Assembly (NCBI GenBank): GCA_043747745.1
Contig: JAYTOP010000097.1
Span: 1-26,596 of the forward strand
Length of the DNA stretch: 26,596 nt
Source of the DNA: SZAS-103 sp043747745
GTDB taxonomy: Bacteria; Pseudomonadota; Gammaproteobacteria; Xanthomonadales; Xanthomonadaceae
Direction of reading: 5' to 3'
In this document: positions 6,979-15,810 of the stretch, piece by piece
Layout of the letters: each line of letters begins with the position of its first letter
Position numbering within the stretch: the stretch's first letter is position 1
Made by a program: the position numbers and the translations under genes
Notes under the pieces: generated by a model
The model's input: only the letters and a program-made list of their open reading frames with translations
What the model was told of the DNA's origin: nothing
Database searches by the model: none

Positions 6979-8199
6979 TCAGTAACGCAGCACTTCGACG
7001 ACGGCATCCACCTGCAATTGCTGCGGCCCTTCGGCCAGCACGATCAGGCAATCGCTATCTGCCGCGCCGCGCAGGCGATGCGACGCAGTCGCTGGATGCG
7101 GTGCGACGCGCAGCACGCCATCATCGCCATACTCCAGCCGACCGCGCTGGAACTCACGACGGTCGTGGGTCTTGACGATCGGCATAGACAGCCGCGCCGC
7201 GATCTTCGGCAGTGGCGATGCATCGTCCTGCAAGCCGCGCAGCAACTGCCTTCCGAGCGTGAGATACGTCGCCAACACCGAGACCGGATTGCCAGGCAAT
7301 GCGAGTATTTGCGCCTGGCCGATCTGTCCAAACAGCAGCGGCATGCCGGGCCGCATCAGCATTTTCCAGAAATGGATGCGGCCAAGTTCCACGACCAGCT
7401 CCGGCAGGTAGTCCTTCTCGCCAGCCGACACGCCGCCACAGGTGATCACCACATCGAATGCATTGCCGGCGTCGCGCAGCAACGCGCGCATGCGGCCGGG
7501 GTCGTCGGGAAGGATCGGCCATGCGAATGGCTCCAGGCCCTCGGCGACCAGCAGCGCCATCAGCAAGGTTCGGTTGCTGTCGTAAATCGCGCCTGGATCG
7601 AGTTCTTGTCCGGGCGGACGCAACTCGTCGCCGGTCGTGAATACCGCGACCGTCGGGCGGCGCGCCACCGGAAGTTCTGCAAGGCCGACTGCGGCTGCCA
7701 GCGATGCCTGCACTGGCGTCAATCGCGTGCCTGTACGCAGCAACAGGTCGCCGACCGCAACATCCTCGCCTGCACGGCGTACATGCGCATCGCGCGCGAC
7801 TGTTGTTGCAAGCACGATGCGCTCGCCATCGGAGCGGGTGTTTTCCTTCATCACGACCGCATCGGCGCCTTCCGGCAATGGCGCGCCGGTGGTAATCCGC
7901 ACGCATTCGCCAGGGCCGACGCGGAAGCCTTGCGGATTTCCAGCGAACTGTTCGCCGATCAATCGCAGCGACGCATTCGCTACGCACGCATCGGCTGCGC
8001 GCAATGCGTAGCCATCCATCGCGCTGTTGTCGAACGACGGCAACGCAATCGGCGCGACGACGTCTTCGGCGAGCACGCGACCTGCAGCGCGCGCGATCGG
8101 CACGCGCTCGATCGGCAGGCGATGCGCGTTCGCCACGTCGTGGACGATGGCCTCGGCGTCGGCGAACAGGATGCGGGTCGGGAAAGTCGTCTGCTTCAC
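6979..8199 (-). CDS. moeA: Molybdopterin molybdenumtransferase
   Basis: 406-aa MoeA, which inserts molybdate into adenylylated molybdopterin. The N-terminal part contains the family signature FDNSAMDGYA (56-65). The central MoCF-binding domain shows FTTGDEL, YDSNRTLL and TCGGVSAGEKDYLPEL, and the C-terminal beta-barrel domain follows GNPVSVLATY. Length is normal for the family. The start ATG overlaps the mobA stop as ATGA (8196-8199), so the two are translationally coupled. Confidence 0.95.
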   Translation of the reverse strand: MKQTTFPTRILFADAEAIVHDVANAHRLPIERVPIARAAGRVLAEDVVAPIALPSFDNSAMDGYALRAADACVANASLRLIGEQFAGNPQGFRVGPGECVRITTGAPLPEGADAVVMKENTRSDGERIVLATTVARDAHVRRAGEDVAVGDLLLRTGTRLTPVQASLAAAVGLAELPVARRPTVAVFTTGDELRPPGQELDPGAIYDSNRTLLMALLVAEGLEPFAWPILPDDPGRMRALLRDAGNAFDVVITCGGVSAGEKDYLPELVVELGRIHFWKMLMRPGMPLLFGQIGQAQILALPGNPVSVLATYLTLGRQLLRGLQDDASPLPKIAARLSMPIVKTHDRREFQRGRLEYGDDGVLRVAPHPATASHRLRGAADSDCLIVLAEGPQQLQVDAVVEVLRY

Positions 8200-8774
8200 G
8201 TCAGGAAATCGTCGGGCGAGTTCAGGTTGCCGAAGTCTGCGCCGTTGAAGTGCACGACGGGAAGCGCGAGTTCCGCGACGATGCGATGCGCGGCGCGTTT
8301 ACCGCGAGCGATGGCCTTGACGACAGCGATTCGCGCACGCGCCAGCGGCCATAACGCGACCAATGGTTGCAGACCGCTCGCATCCCTGGCGACCGCGCCG
8401 CCCGCGCCCATCTCCAGTAATCGCGCGACAAGATTATATGGAATCGCGCGCAGATCGACCGGCACAGTCAACAGCAATGGAGTTTCGCAAATGGCAAGTA
8501 ATGCATCAAGTCCAGCAAGCGGACCCGGGAAACCGGCGACACGATCAGGGATCGCGCACAGCCCGAGTGTTGCATAGCGATCAAGATTGCGATTCGCACT
8601 GACGCAGCGCGTTGTGAATACATCGCCGAACGCACGCAGTGTGCGTTCGATCAATAGTTCATCGTGATACACCATCCAGGCCTTGTCGTTGCCACCCAGC
8701 CGCGTGGCGCGACCGCCGGCAAGGATGCCGAGGGTGACGTCACGCCGAATGCGATCCACCGTCATCGCATCCAT
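8196..8774 (-). CDS. mobA: Molybdenum cofactor guanylyltransferase
   Basis: 192-aa nucleotidyltransferase-fold protein that joins GMP to Mo-molybdopterin to make the guanine dinucleotide form of the cofactor. The N-terminal GTP-binding motif LAGGRATRLGGNDKAW (about 18-33) is characteristic, and VPVDLRAIP (about 115-123) holds the metal-binding Asp. The alternative ATG three codons in (8765) is equally possible; neither has a clear ribosome site. The gene starts 9 bases after the der stop, so it is probably co-transcribed with der. The sequence after the N-terminal motif is diverged, but the moeA neighbour supports the call. Confidence 0.85.
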   Translation of the reverse strand: MDAMTVDRIRRDVTLGILAGGRATRLGGNDKAWMVYHDELLIERTLRAFGDVFTTRCVSANRNLDRYATLGLCAIPDRVAGFPGPLAGLDALLAICETPLLLTVPVDLRAIPYNLVARLLEMGAGGAVARDASGLQPLVALWPLARARIAVVKAIARGKRAAHRIVAELALPVVHFNGADFGNLNSPDDFLT

Positions 8775-8783
8775 CGCGATGGG

Positions 8784-10178
8784 TTATTTCTTGGCTTTGC
8801 GGACTGCACGCCGCCGCTCTTTCTTCTGCTTGTCGGTGAGGACGTTCTTCTTGCCCTCGTACGGGTTCACGCCTTCGCGGAATTCGAACTTCACCGGCGT
8901 ACCGACCAGCTTGAAGCGCTTGCGGAAGAAATTTTCCAGGTAACGCTTGTAGCTGTCCGGCAGGGATTTCAGGCGATTGCCGTGGACGATGAAGGTCGGT
9001 GGATTCTCACCGCCCGGATGGGCGTAACGCATCTTCGCGAAATGGCCACGGATCGCCGGAGGCGGGAAACTTTCGCAGGCGATCTCGATCGCCTTGGTGA
9101 CTTCAGCCGTGCTGAACGTGCGCGTCGCCGACACATGCGCGCGATGGATCGCCTTGAACAACTCGCGCAGGCCGGAGCCGTGCTTCGCGGAGATATGCAG
9201 CTTCTCGGCCCACAGCACGAACGACAGCTTGCGATCGAGCATGCCTTCGGTCTGTTCGCGCTGGTAGGTCGTCAACCCGTCCCATTTGTTCACCACGATC
9301 ACGAATGCGCGGCCCGAATCGAGGATGTGGCCGAGCACGGTTGCGTCCTGTTCTGTCACGCCTTCCTGCGCATCGAGCATCAGTGCGACGACCTGCGCGG
9401 AATGGATCGATTGCAGCGTCTTGATGACGCTGAACTTCTCGATCGCATCCTGGACCTTGCCGCGCTGGCGGATGCCGGCGGTGTCGATCAACTGGTACTT
9501 GCGGCCGTCGCGCTCCATGTCGACCGCGATCGAATCGCGTGTGGTGCCGGGCACGTCGGACGCGATGACGCGATCTTCGCCGAGCAGGCGGTTCACCAAC
9601 GTGGATTTTCCGACGTTCGGGCGACCGACGATCGCCAGCCGCAGGCGTTCGGGATCGTCGAGGATGCCTTCGCTGCCCGTATCGACCGGCAACCGGACAG
9701 CCACTTCGTCGAGCAGGTCCGAGATGCCGCGCTGATGCGCAGACGACACCGCAAGCGGTTCGCCGATGCCGAAACGCATGAACTCCACAAGGCAAGCTTC
9801 TTCGTCGAGACCATCGGTCTTGTTGACGACCAGCAGCACGGGCTTGGCGCTCTTGCGCAGCCACGCGAGGATGGATTCGTCGAGCGCGGACGGGCCAGCG
9901 CGGCCGTCGACGATGAACAGGATGACGTCGGCTTCGTCCACCGCGGCGCGCGCCTGCTGCGCGGTGAGTCCGGCCATGCCCTCTTCTTCGCCGGACAGGC
10001 CGCCGGTGTCGACCAGCGCGAACGGCTTGCCATCGATCAGTCGGCACACGCCGTAGTGGCGGTCGCGGGTCACGCCGGGCTCGTCGTGCACGAGCGCATC
10101 GCGGCTGCGCGTCAGCGCATTGAACAGTGTGGATTTGCCGACATTCGGTCGGCCGACCAGGGCGACCAGTGGCAACAT
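8784..10178 (-). CDS. der: Ribosome assembly GTPase Der (EngA)
   Basis: 464-aa GTPase with two tandem G domains, needed for 50S subunit maturation. The first domain has GRPNVGKST (9-17), DTGG and NKTD; the second repeats GRPNVGKST (about 187-195), then DTAGIRQRGK and NKWDG. A KH-like domain follows and the protein ends in a basic tail (KKERRRAVRKAKK), typical of proteobacterial Der. Full length for the family. The 159-base gap to bamB may hold its own promoter; mobA follows closely downstream. Confidence 0.97.
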   Translation of the reverse strand: MLPLVALVGRPNVGKSTLFNALTRSRDALVHDEPGVTRDRHYGVCRLIDGKPFALVDTGGLSGEEEGMAGLTAQQARAAVDEADVILFIVDGRAGPSALDESILAWLRKSAKPVLLVVNKTDGLDEEACLVEFMRFGIGEPLAVSSAHQRGISDLLDEVAVRLPVDTGSEGILDDPERLRLAIVGRPNVGKSTLVNRLLGEDRVIASDVPGTTRDSIAVDMERDGRKYQLIDTAGIRQRGKVQDAIEKFSVIKTLQSIHSAQVVALMLDAQEGVTEQDATVLGHILDSGRAFVIVVNKWDGLTTYQREQTEGMLDRKLSFVLWAEKLHISAKHGSGLRELFKAIHRAHVSATRTFSTAEVTKAIEIACESFPPPAIRGHFAKMRYAHPGGENPPTFIVHGNRLKSLPDSYKRYLENFFRKRFKLVGTPVKFEFREGVNPYEGKKNVLTDKQKKERRRAVRKAKK

Positions 10179-10337
10179 GTTGAACAGGCCTTGCGTGGTG
10201 ATGGAAAGGGATCGCGCAACAGGCGTGGACGCTGACTGCGATATCGGGACAACGAAACCGCCCGTAATGCATCGCCGCCTGGATCGGCAGCGATCACGCT
10301 ACGGACGCTGCGCTACATCCCTGGTTTCGCTGGTGGC

Positions 10338-11522
10338 TTATTTGTTGATACGGAATGCGGCCAGTTTACCCTTGGTGGTCACCGCGATCAGGATGCCGTC
10401 GGCGGACACCTGTGGCGTCGCGCGGATCGGATCCTTCTTGCCGCCGATCTGTGCGCGTGCAACCAGCGTGCCCTTGTCGGCCTGCATCCAGTGCAGATAA
10501 CCCTGCAGGTCGCCGACCACGACATAACCGTTTTGCACCGCAGGCGAAGTCAGCCAGCGATAGCCAAGCGCATCCTGTTTCCAGAGTGCGCCACCGGAAG
10601 CGCGATCCAGCGCCCAGACAGTGCCGATCGCGTCGCTTGCGAACAAGGTATCGCCGGAACGCGCCAGACCGCCGTAGCTGGTCACGTCGTGCGTCCACAA
10701 CGGGCTGCCGTTGTTGGGATTGAATCCGGCCACCTTGCCCTTGTAACTTGCGGCAAACACGCCATCCGGACTGACGATGATGTCGCCATCGATATCGGCA
10801 AGGCGATCGAGTTCACTGCGGCCGTCGGCCTGTGCGACCTTCTGCTCCCAGACCTTGATGCCATCCTGCGCGCGTAAAGCAACGACGGTGCCGTCCTCGA
10901 AACCCAGATACACCAGACCGTTGCCGCCGAGCATCGGCGAAGGATCGCCGCGCAGGCTCAGGCTCGGCAACGGACGTTCAAACGCCCAGCGGGTCTTGCC
11001 ATCGGCCAGGTTCAGACCGAGTACGTGGCCATCGCCGCTGCGAACCACCACGGTATCGCCAGCAACCAATGGCGCCGAGAGGATTTCCGAACTGGCTTTC
11101 ACACGCCAGCGCTGGGTGCCGGTATCTGCGGCCAGCGCGATGATGTCGCCGTTGATCGAACCAACCACGACGCTGCCCGAACCCACGCCGGGGCCTCCGG
11201 TCAGGCGAAGTTTGGTATCGGTTTTCCAGAGCTGGCGGCCAGTCGCCAGATCGAGTGCATATACGTAGGCCTCATGGCTGTCGGCCACATATACGCGACC
11301 GTCGGCGATCGCCGGATGTTCGCGCAGGCCGAGCAGGCGCTCACCCTTCCCGGCCGAATGCGACCACAGTCGCTGTACGCTGATACCGGGCGTGATGGCG
11401 GTGAGTGCGGTCGGCTGGTGGGTATTGTCAGAACTGGCCTTGTGCATCCAACCCTTGACCGTGGTGCAACCTGATACGGCTGCGATCAGCGCGGCGATGC
11501 AAACGATACGGAGGAAGCTCAT
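10338..11522 (-). CDS. bamB: Outer-membrane assembly lipoprotein BamB
   Basis: 394-aa beta-propeller lipoprotein of the BAM complex, which inserts beta-barrel proteins into the outer membrane. The N-terminus is a lipoprotein signal with lipobox VSGC and acylated Cys19. The rest is a series of PQQ-like blades with repeated motifs such as VYALDLATGRQLWKTD, VLGLNLADGKTRWAFE, VVALRAQDGIKVWEQ and VWALDRASGGALWKQD. Length matches BamB (YfgL). The start overlaps the yfgM stop by four bases (ATGA), and the yfgM-bamB-der order is conserved in gammaproteobacteria. Confidence 0.96.
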   Translation of the reverse strand: MSFLRIVCIAALIAAVSGCTTVKGWMHKASSDNTHQPTALTAITPGISVQRLWSHSAGKGERLLGLREHPAIADGRVYVADSHEAYVYALDLATGRQLWKTDTKLRLTGGPGVGSGSVVVGSINGDIIALAADTGTQRWRVKASSEILSAPLVAGDTVVVRSGDGHVLGLNLADGKTRWAFERPLPSLSLRGDPSPMLGGNGLVYLGFEDGTVVALRAQDGIKVWEQKVAQADGRSELDRLADIDGDIIVSPDGVFAASYKGKVAGFNPNNGSPLWTHDVTSYGGLARSGDTLFASDAIGTVWALDRASGGALWKQDALGYRWLTSPAVQNGYVVVGDLQGYLHWMQADKGTLVARAQIGGKKDPIRATPQVSADGILIAVTTKGKLAAFRINK

Positions 11523-12181
11523 GCTTTCTTGGCCTCGGGTTTGGGAGCGACGCCGCCGATATCGGCAAGCTTCATTTCGAGTATTTCTCGATTCAGTGCG
11601 GTCGGCGGCATATGGCTCAGCGCATCGATGTAGGCAAGCCGCGCGGCATCCAGATGGCCCAGCGCACGCTCGGCATCGCCACGGATCTCGCCAGCCACCG
11701 CCGCGTATGCAGGATCGTTGACTGGCTGGATACGCGACAGCGCATCGGCCGGTCGCCCCAGGATCAGCAACAAGCGCCCGGCACGCAAACGCACAAGCGC
11801 GGCCAGCGCGTGATCGGAGGCAACGCTAGCCGCATCGAGCGTTGCGAGCGCACCCTTGGGATCGTTGCGATCAAGCTTGTGCGCGGCGATACGTAACGCG
11901 GCCAGGGTCGCGTAGGGACTCTTGGCGTAATCGGTACGCAGCGAATCGGCGAGCATCGCGATCCGCTTTTCATCGCCATTGACACGCACGGTATCGCTGA
12001 GAACCGCATAGGCAGCCGCAGCATCCTGATTGTGCAGTTCCTGCTTGCGCTGCCACCACTGCCAGCCGGCGATCAAGGCCAGACCGACAGCAATGCCGCC
12101 GATCACCGAGCCGCCATTGTTGCGCAGCCACTTTCGGACCTGTTCGCCCTGTTCGTATTCTTCCTGATCGTCGATTGCCAT
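11519..12181 (-). CDS. yfgM: YfgM-like TPR membrane protein (ancillary SecYEG subunit)
   Basis: 220-aa single-span inner-membrane protein. The acidic N-terminus (AIDDQEEYEQGEQVRKWLRNNG) is the family hallmark; a membrane helix spans about 24-43, and the periplasmic remainder is TPR-like. In E. coli YfgM associates with SecYEG and the chaperone PpiD and helps hand secreted proteins to periplasmic chaperones. It overlaps bamB by four bases. A 128-base gap separates it from rodZ and may contain a promoter; in many gammaproteobacteria ispG and hisS occupy this place. Confidence 0.9.
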   Translation of the reverse strand: MAIDDQEEYEQGEQVRKWLRNNGGSVIGGIAVGLALIAGWQWWQRKQELHNQDAAAAYAVLSDTVRVNGDEKRIAMLADSLRTDYAKSPYATLAALRIAAHKLDRNDPKGALATLDAASVASDHALAALVRLRAGRLLLILGRPADALSRIQPVNDPAYAAVAGEIRGDAERALGHLDAARLAYIDALSHMPPTALNREILEMKLADIGGVAPKPEAKKA

Positions 12182-12309
12182 GCTTGTCGTCGTGTGCCGC
12201 GCGGTAGCGCGTTCGTGAAGGGTGGGATCGCTGTGTCAAAGCGGCGGGTTGTAGTAGCGGATGCAGTCGCAGCGGGTGCAGTTGATCGGGTGCAGTGGGA
12301 ACGGGGAGT

Positions 12310-13179
12310 TCAGTCGCGCACAGGCGCGGGTTTGCCGTCGGAGGATAGCGTAAAGCGGGTCTGATTCGCGCCCTGAAACGGCTTGAGGTCGAGCGGCTCG
12401 CCGTTGCGCAAGACCAGTACAGACCCCGGATTTCCAATCGCAACGCGCGCGACTGCGACCGTCTGGTAGTTGCGTACGCTGCCTGCCTCGACGGCTCCAT
12501 GCTCGATCACACGTCCATCGACACCGACGATATTGACCCAGCTATCGCCGCTGAAACGCAATTGCAGCGCGGTATTTGCAGTCATTTGCCCGGTCGGATT
12601 GGCTGCGGACGGACTCGCCCAGCCATAACTTCCGAATGGCGCGATGGATGCGACGACCGGCGATGCACTACGCGCTTCGCCAGCCGCAGCGTTCGCACCA
12701 TGGCCCATCGCAACGGTCGCATTCTGCGCAGGCACCGGTGAACTATCGAGCGCGGTCAGTGAGGCAGCTGCCTGCGGCAATTGATGTTGGGTCGCCAACC
12801 AGACGACCGGCAGCACGATCATTGCAGTCAGCACGATATAGATACCTTGCCGCGCGAAGCGCCGTACATTGCGCTCCAGGCGCGAACTGCTCGCAGTACT
12901 GACCAATGCTGGCGGCACAGTCATCGCATCGGCGAATTGAGCGTCGACAAGTGCTGCCGGAACGCCAACCAGGCGCGCGTAGTTGCCTAACCGACCGCGC
13001 GCGAAGATTGCGGCTCCAAGCATGCTGTGGTCGTCGCGCTCCATGGCCTCGACGATCGTCGTCGGCAGTCTCAACTGCACAACGACATCCTCGATGCTCA
13101 TCTGCTTGGCAAGCCGTTGCGAACGCAGGCACTGACCGAGGCTGTTTTGGGCGGAAGTGGGGGAAAATTCCGTCTGCAT
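12310..13179 (-). CDS. rodZ: RodZ-like helix-turn-helix membrane protein
   Basis: 289-aa protein with RodZ architecture: a cytoplasmic HTH_25-type domain (about 12-75; LGQCLRSQRLAKQMSIEDV), a basic patch (RNVRRFAR), a membrane helix (about 112-130), a linker, and a C-terminal DUF4115 domain (about 205-285; LQLRFSGDSWVNIVGVDGRVI). RodZ anchors MreB to the membrane to maintain rod shape. The ATG at 13179 was chosen, five bases after the pilF stop; a TTG three codons earlier overlaps that stop. The position next to pilF and rlmN is the standard one. Confidence 0.88.
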   Translation of the reverse strand: MQTEFSPTSAQNSLGQCLRSQRLAKQMSIEDVVVQLRLPTTIVEAMERDDHSMLGAAIFARGRLGNYARLVGVPAALVDAQFADAMTVPPALVSTASSSRLERNVRRFARQGIYIVLTAMIVLPVVWLATQHQLPQAAASLTALDSSPVPAQNATVAMGHGANAAAGEARSASPVVASIAPFGSYGWASPSAANPTGQMTANTALQLRFSGDSWVNIVGVDGRVIEHGAVEAGSVRNYQTVAVARVAIGNPGSVLVLRNGEPLDLKPFQGANQTRFTLSSDGKPAPVRD

Positions 13180-13184
13180 GTAGG

Positions 13185-13946
13185 TCAAAGTTGGCTTGGA
13201 GTGTATTGGGGGAATTCGGTCGACAGACGGTTGCGGTAACCGCTTGCCGCGTCGCGATCGCCGAGTTTGTCCTCGATGCGTGCGGCCAGGTCGAGCATCT
13301 CGGGATCGGGTTTGCCGGCCGCTAGCAGGCGCTCCATGAAGGCGCGTGCGCGCAAATAATCGCCATGTTGGTACTGCACCAACGCCATGGTCTGCAACGC
13401 ATCGGCATTGCCTGGATCCAGCGCAAGAATCTGACGGTCGTAACCTTCAGCGAGTTCGGGTTTGCCCGCCTTGACCGCGCACGTTGCCGCATTGCCGAGC
13501 GCAGCGGCGGGCGTCTTGTAGAACGGATCGGCGATTGCCTTGCGGAACCAGGAATCTGCTTCGTCTGGATGGCCAGAACGGCACAGCCATGTGCCGTAAT
13601 TGTTCAGGATATCGCCCTTTTCCGGTGCGAGTTTGGCTGACTTGGCGTAACTGGCTCCAGCTTGCTCGGGACGATTGATCTTCTCGTACAGCAGGCCAAG
13701 CATGGTGTAAGCGTCGGCAGAGTTGGGGTCGATTTTGGCCGCGTGCTGCAGACGATCAAGTGCGATCTCGTACTTGCCATCCTCGATATATTGCTGCGCG
13801 AGCGCAATCTCGTTTTGCGACGCTGCGTGCGGCGTGTTGCTGTCGTCCTTGAAACTATCGTCCTTGCCCTTGATCATGCCGCAACCACCCAAACCGCACA
13901 GCGCGACGATCGCACCGGACACGACGAACGCTTCATGCAGCCGCAT
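13185..13946 (-). CDS. pilF: Type IV pilus biogenesis TPR lipoprotein PilF (PilW)
   Basis: 253-aa outer-membrane lipoprotein, the pilotin that helps the PilQ secretin assemble. The ATG at 13946 has a good ribosome site (AAGGAG, six bases upstream); the longer open frame upstream lies within rlmN. The lipobox LGGC puts acylated Cys at residue 22. The rest is a TPR solenoid (ALAQQYIEDGKYEIALDRLQ, DAYTMLGLLYEKINRPEQA, LNNYGTWLCRSGHPDEA and later units). It overlaps the 3' end of rlmN by 14 bases and is followed by rodZ after 5 bases. Confidence 0.93.
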   Translation of the reverse strand: MRLHEAFVVSGAIVALCGLGGCGMIKGKDDSFKDDSNTPHAASQNEIALAQQYIEDGKYEIALDRLQHAAKIDPNSADAYTMLGLLYEKINRPEQAGASYAKSAKLAPEKGDILNNYGTWLCRSGHPDEADSWFRKAIADPFYKTPAAALGNAATCAVKAGKPELAEGYDRQILALDPGNADALQTMALVQYQHGDYLRARAFMERLLAAGKPDPEMLDLAARIEDKLGDRDAASGYRNRLSTEFPQYTPSQL

Positions 13947-15096
13947 TGACGACTCCTTGTTGCTCGAGTTTGCGACGGAACGCTTCCTGACGACGGGTGC
14001 GGTCGAGCACCTGGCCCTTGAGTTGGCCACAGGCCGCGTCGATGTCGTCGCCGCGTGTGCGGCGCACCATCGTGAGCACCTGGTTGTCGAGCAGCAACGT
14101 CTGGAAGTTGCGGATATCGGCTTCGTCCGAACGCTCGTAGCCGGTGCCCGGAAACGGATTGAATGGAATCAGGTTGACCTTGGCTGCGTTGGCACGCTGC
14201 AACTTGGCGTCCATTCCGCGCATCAACTTCGCGAGTGCGCGCGCATGTTCGGGCTTGTCGTTGACGCCCTTCATCATCGTGTATTCGAACGTGATCGACG
14301 TGCGCGGCTTGCGCTGCGCATAGCGCACGCAGGCTTCCATGAGCTCGGCAATCGGATATTTCTTGTTGAGCGGCACCAGTTGCGTGCGCAGTTCGTCGGT
14401 CGGAGCATGCAATGACACTGCAAGCGACACATCCGATTCCATCGACAAGCGGTCGATCATCGGGACTAACCCAGCCGTGGACAGGGTCACCCGTTTGTTG
14501 GCGAGCCCCAAGCCGAGGTCGTCGCGCATGATGCCCATCGCGCGCACTACGTTGTCGAAGTTCAGCAGCGGCTCGCCCATGCCCATCATCACCACATTTG
14601 TGAGCTTGCGCTGCTTGTGCGGTACGTTGCCCAGGTGCTTCGCCGCGACCCAGACCTGGCCGATGATCTCGGCCGTGGACAGGTTGCGGTTGAAACCCTG
14701 GGTGCCGGTCGAGCAGAACGTGCAGGCCAACCCGCAGCCGACCTGCGAGGACACGCACAACGTGCCCCGCCCCTTGTCGGGAATGAACACGGCCTCGATC
14801 GCGTTGCCGCCATCCATGCCGAGCAGCCATTTGTGGGTGCCGTCCGCCGAGGGTTTCTCGAACAGCACCTTCGGCGGCTCGATCACGCAGGCTGCCGTGA
14901 GCTTGGCGCGCAACGGCTTGCCGAGGTCGGTCATTTCCGTGAAGTCGGTGACGTGGCGATGGTAGATCCACTTCATCACCTGTTCGGCGCGATAGCGCGC
15001 CTCGCCGATGCCGGCGAAGAACGCGACCAGGCCGGCGCGGTCGAGTTCCAGCAGGTTGGCAAGTGCTGGATTCACGATGGCGGGAGCGGTCGTCAC
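13933..15096 (-). CDS. rlmN: Dual-specificity rRNA/tRNA adenine-C2 methyltransferase RlmN
   Basis: 387-aa radical-SAM enzyme that methylates C2 of A2503 in 23S rRNA and of A37 in some tRNAs. The [4Fe-4S] motif is C121-x3-C125-x2-C128 in VGCGLACTFC; the methyl-carrying Cys is C356 in DIDAACGQL. MGMGEPLLNFDNV and VSLHAPTDELR are family blocks. The GTG at 15096 was chosen because it starts just before the conserved N-terminal domain and lies 19 bases after the ndk stop; the longer open frame runs back into ndk. No strong ribosome site is seen, so translation may depend on coupling to ndk. Confidence 0.95.
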   Translation of the reverse strand: MTTAPAIVNPALANLLELDRAGLVAFFAGIGEARYRAEQVMKWIYHRHVTDFTEMTDLGKPLRAKLTAACVIEPPKVLFEKPSADGTHKWLLGMDGGNAIEAVFIPDKGRGTLCVSSQVGCGLACTFCSTGTQGFNRNLSTAEIIGQVWVAAKHLGNVPHKQRKLTNVVMMGMGEPLLNFDNVVRAMGIMRDDLGLGLANKRVTLSTAGLVPMIDRLSMESDVSLAVSLHAPTDELRTQLVPLNKKYPIAELMEACVRYAQRKPRTSITFEYTMMKGVNDKPEHARALAKLMRGMDAKLQRANAAKVNLIPFNPFPGTGYERSDEADIRNFQTLLLDNQVLTMVRRTRGDDIDAACGQLKGQVLDRTRRQEAFRRKLEQQGVVNAAA

Positions 15097-15115
15097 GTCA
15101 GGTCGTCGCGGGCGC

Positions 15116-15541
15116 TCAGCGCGGGCAAAGCTCGGTGGTGCTGAAGAAATACGCAATCTCGTTGGCGGCATTCTCAAGCGAATCCGAGCCGTGCACGGCA
15201 TTGGCGTCGATCGAGGTCGCGAAGTCGGCACGGATCGTGCCGGGCGCAGCTTCCTTCGGATTGGTGGCACCCATCAACTCGCGGTTCGTGAGCAGTGCGC
15301 CCTCGCCTTCCAGCGCCTGGATCATCACCGGGCCGGAAATCATGAATTCGACCAGCGCCTTGAAGAATGGACGCTCGCGATGCACGGCGTAGAAACCTTC
15401 GGCTTCCAGGCGGGAAAGCTGCTTCATCTTGGCGGCGACGATCTTCAAGCCGGCCTGCTCGAAACGTGAATAGATCGCACCGATGACGTTCTTGGCGACG
15501 GCGTCGGGCTTGATGATCGAAAGAGTGCGCTCTAGCGCCAT
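15116..15541 (-). CDS. ndk: Nucleoside-diphosphate kinase
   Basis: 141-aa enzyme that balances NTP and dNTP pools by transferring phosphate through a phosphohistidine. The active site is His117 in NAVHGSDS; ERTLSIIKPDAV at the N-terminus and NPKEAAPGTIRADFA (94-108) are conserved. Normal length. The ATG at 15541 has GGAG nine bases upstream; the open frame extends further but without family similarity. It heads the minus-strand run ndk-rlmN-pilF-rodZ and shares a 269-base divergent region with the TetR regulator gene. Confidence 0.97.
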   Translation of the reverse strand: MALERTLSIIKPDAVAKNVIGAIYSRFEQAGLKIVAAKMKQLSRLEAEGFYAVHRERPFFKALVEFMISGPVMIQALEGEGALLTNRELMGATNPKEAAPGTIRADFATSIDANAVHGSDSLENAANEIAYFFSTTELCPR

Positions 15542-15779
15542 GCAATGCTCCAGAAAAAGTAGTCGAAACGAGGGGTTGTGAGATATTTCTGTGAAATAGG
15601 CACACGGCGACGATGCGCTGCATTCCAAGTCCTTAAGAATACCATGATTGCCCACACCGGCACGCGTTGCGGCACATTCCTCCGCCGTGATTCATCTGCT
15701 TTGGCCTGCGCAGTGGCGCAGTGTCGGAAGTCGCATCCCGCGCGCTGCGATTGACGCGGAATCCGGTTCGGCTTACGCT

Positions 15780-15793
15780 TAAACAGTCGTTTC
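15780..15793. promoter_or_regulatory. PsrA/FadR-type palindrome, candidate autoregulatory operator
   Basis: TAAACAGTCGTTTC contains AAAC-N4-GTTT, nine of ten positions of the GAAAC-N4-GTTTC core described for Pseudomonas PsrA. It lies 17 bases before the GTG at 15811 of a PsrA-like TetR gene. Its position between ndk and that gene suits autorepression. If translation started at 15721 instead, the site would lie inside the coding region. Confidence 0.5.
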
Positions 15794-15810
15794 AATCGGA
15801 TGTTCATGCC

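Noticed and set aside
15097..15270. Longer N-terminus for RlmN
   Set aside because: It overlaps the 3' end of ndk and its Arg/Pro-rich sequence is an out-of-frame reading of ndk.
15708..15723. GCGCAGTG tandem duplication upstream of the TetR gene
   Set aside because: Only two 8-bp copies in GC-rich DNA; no symmetry and no clear link to a promoter.
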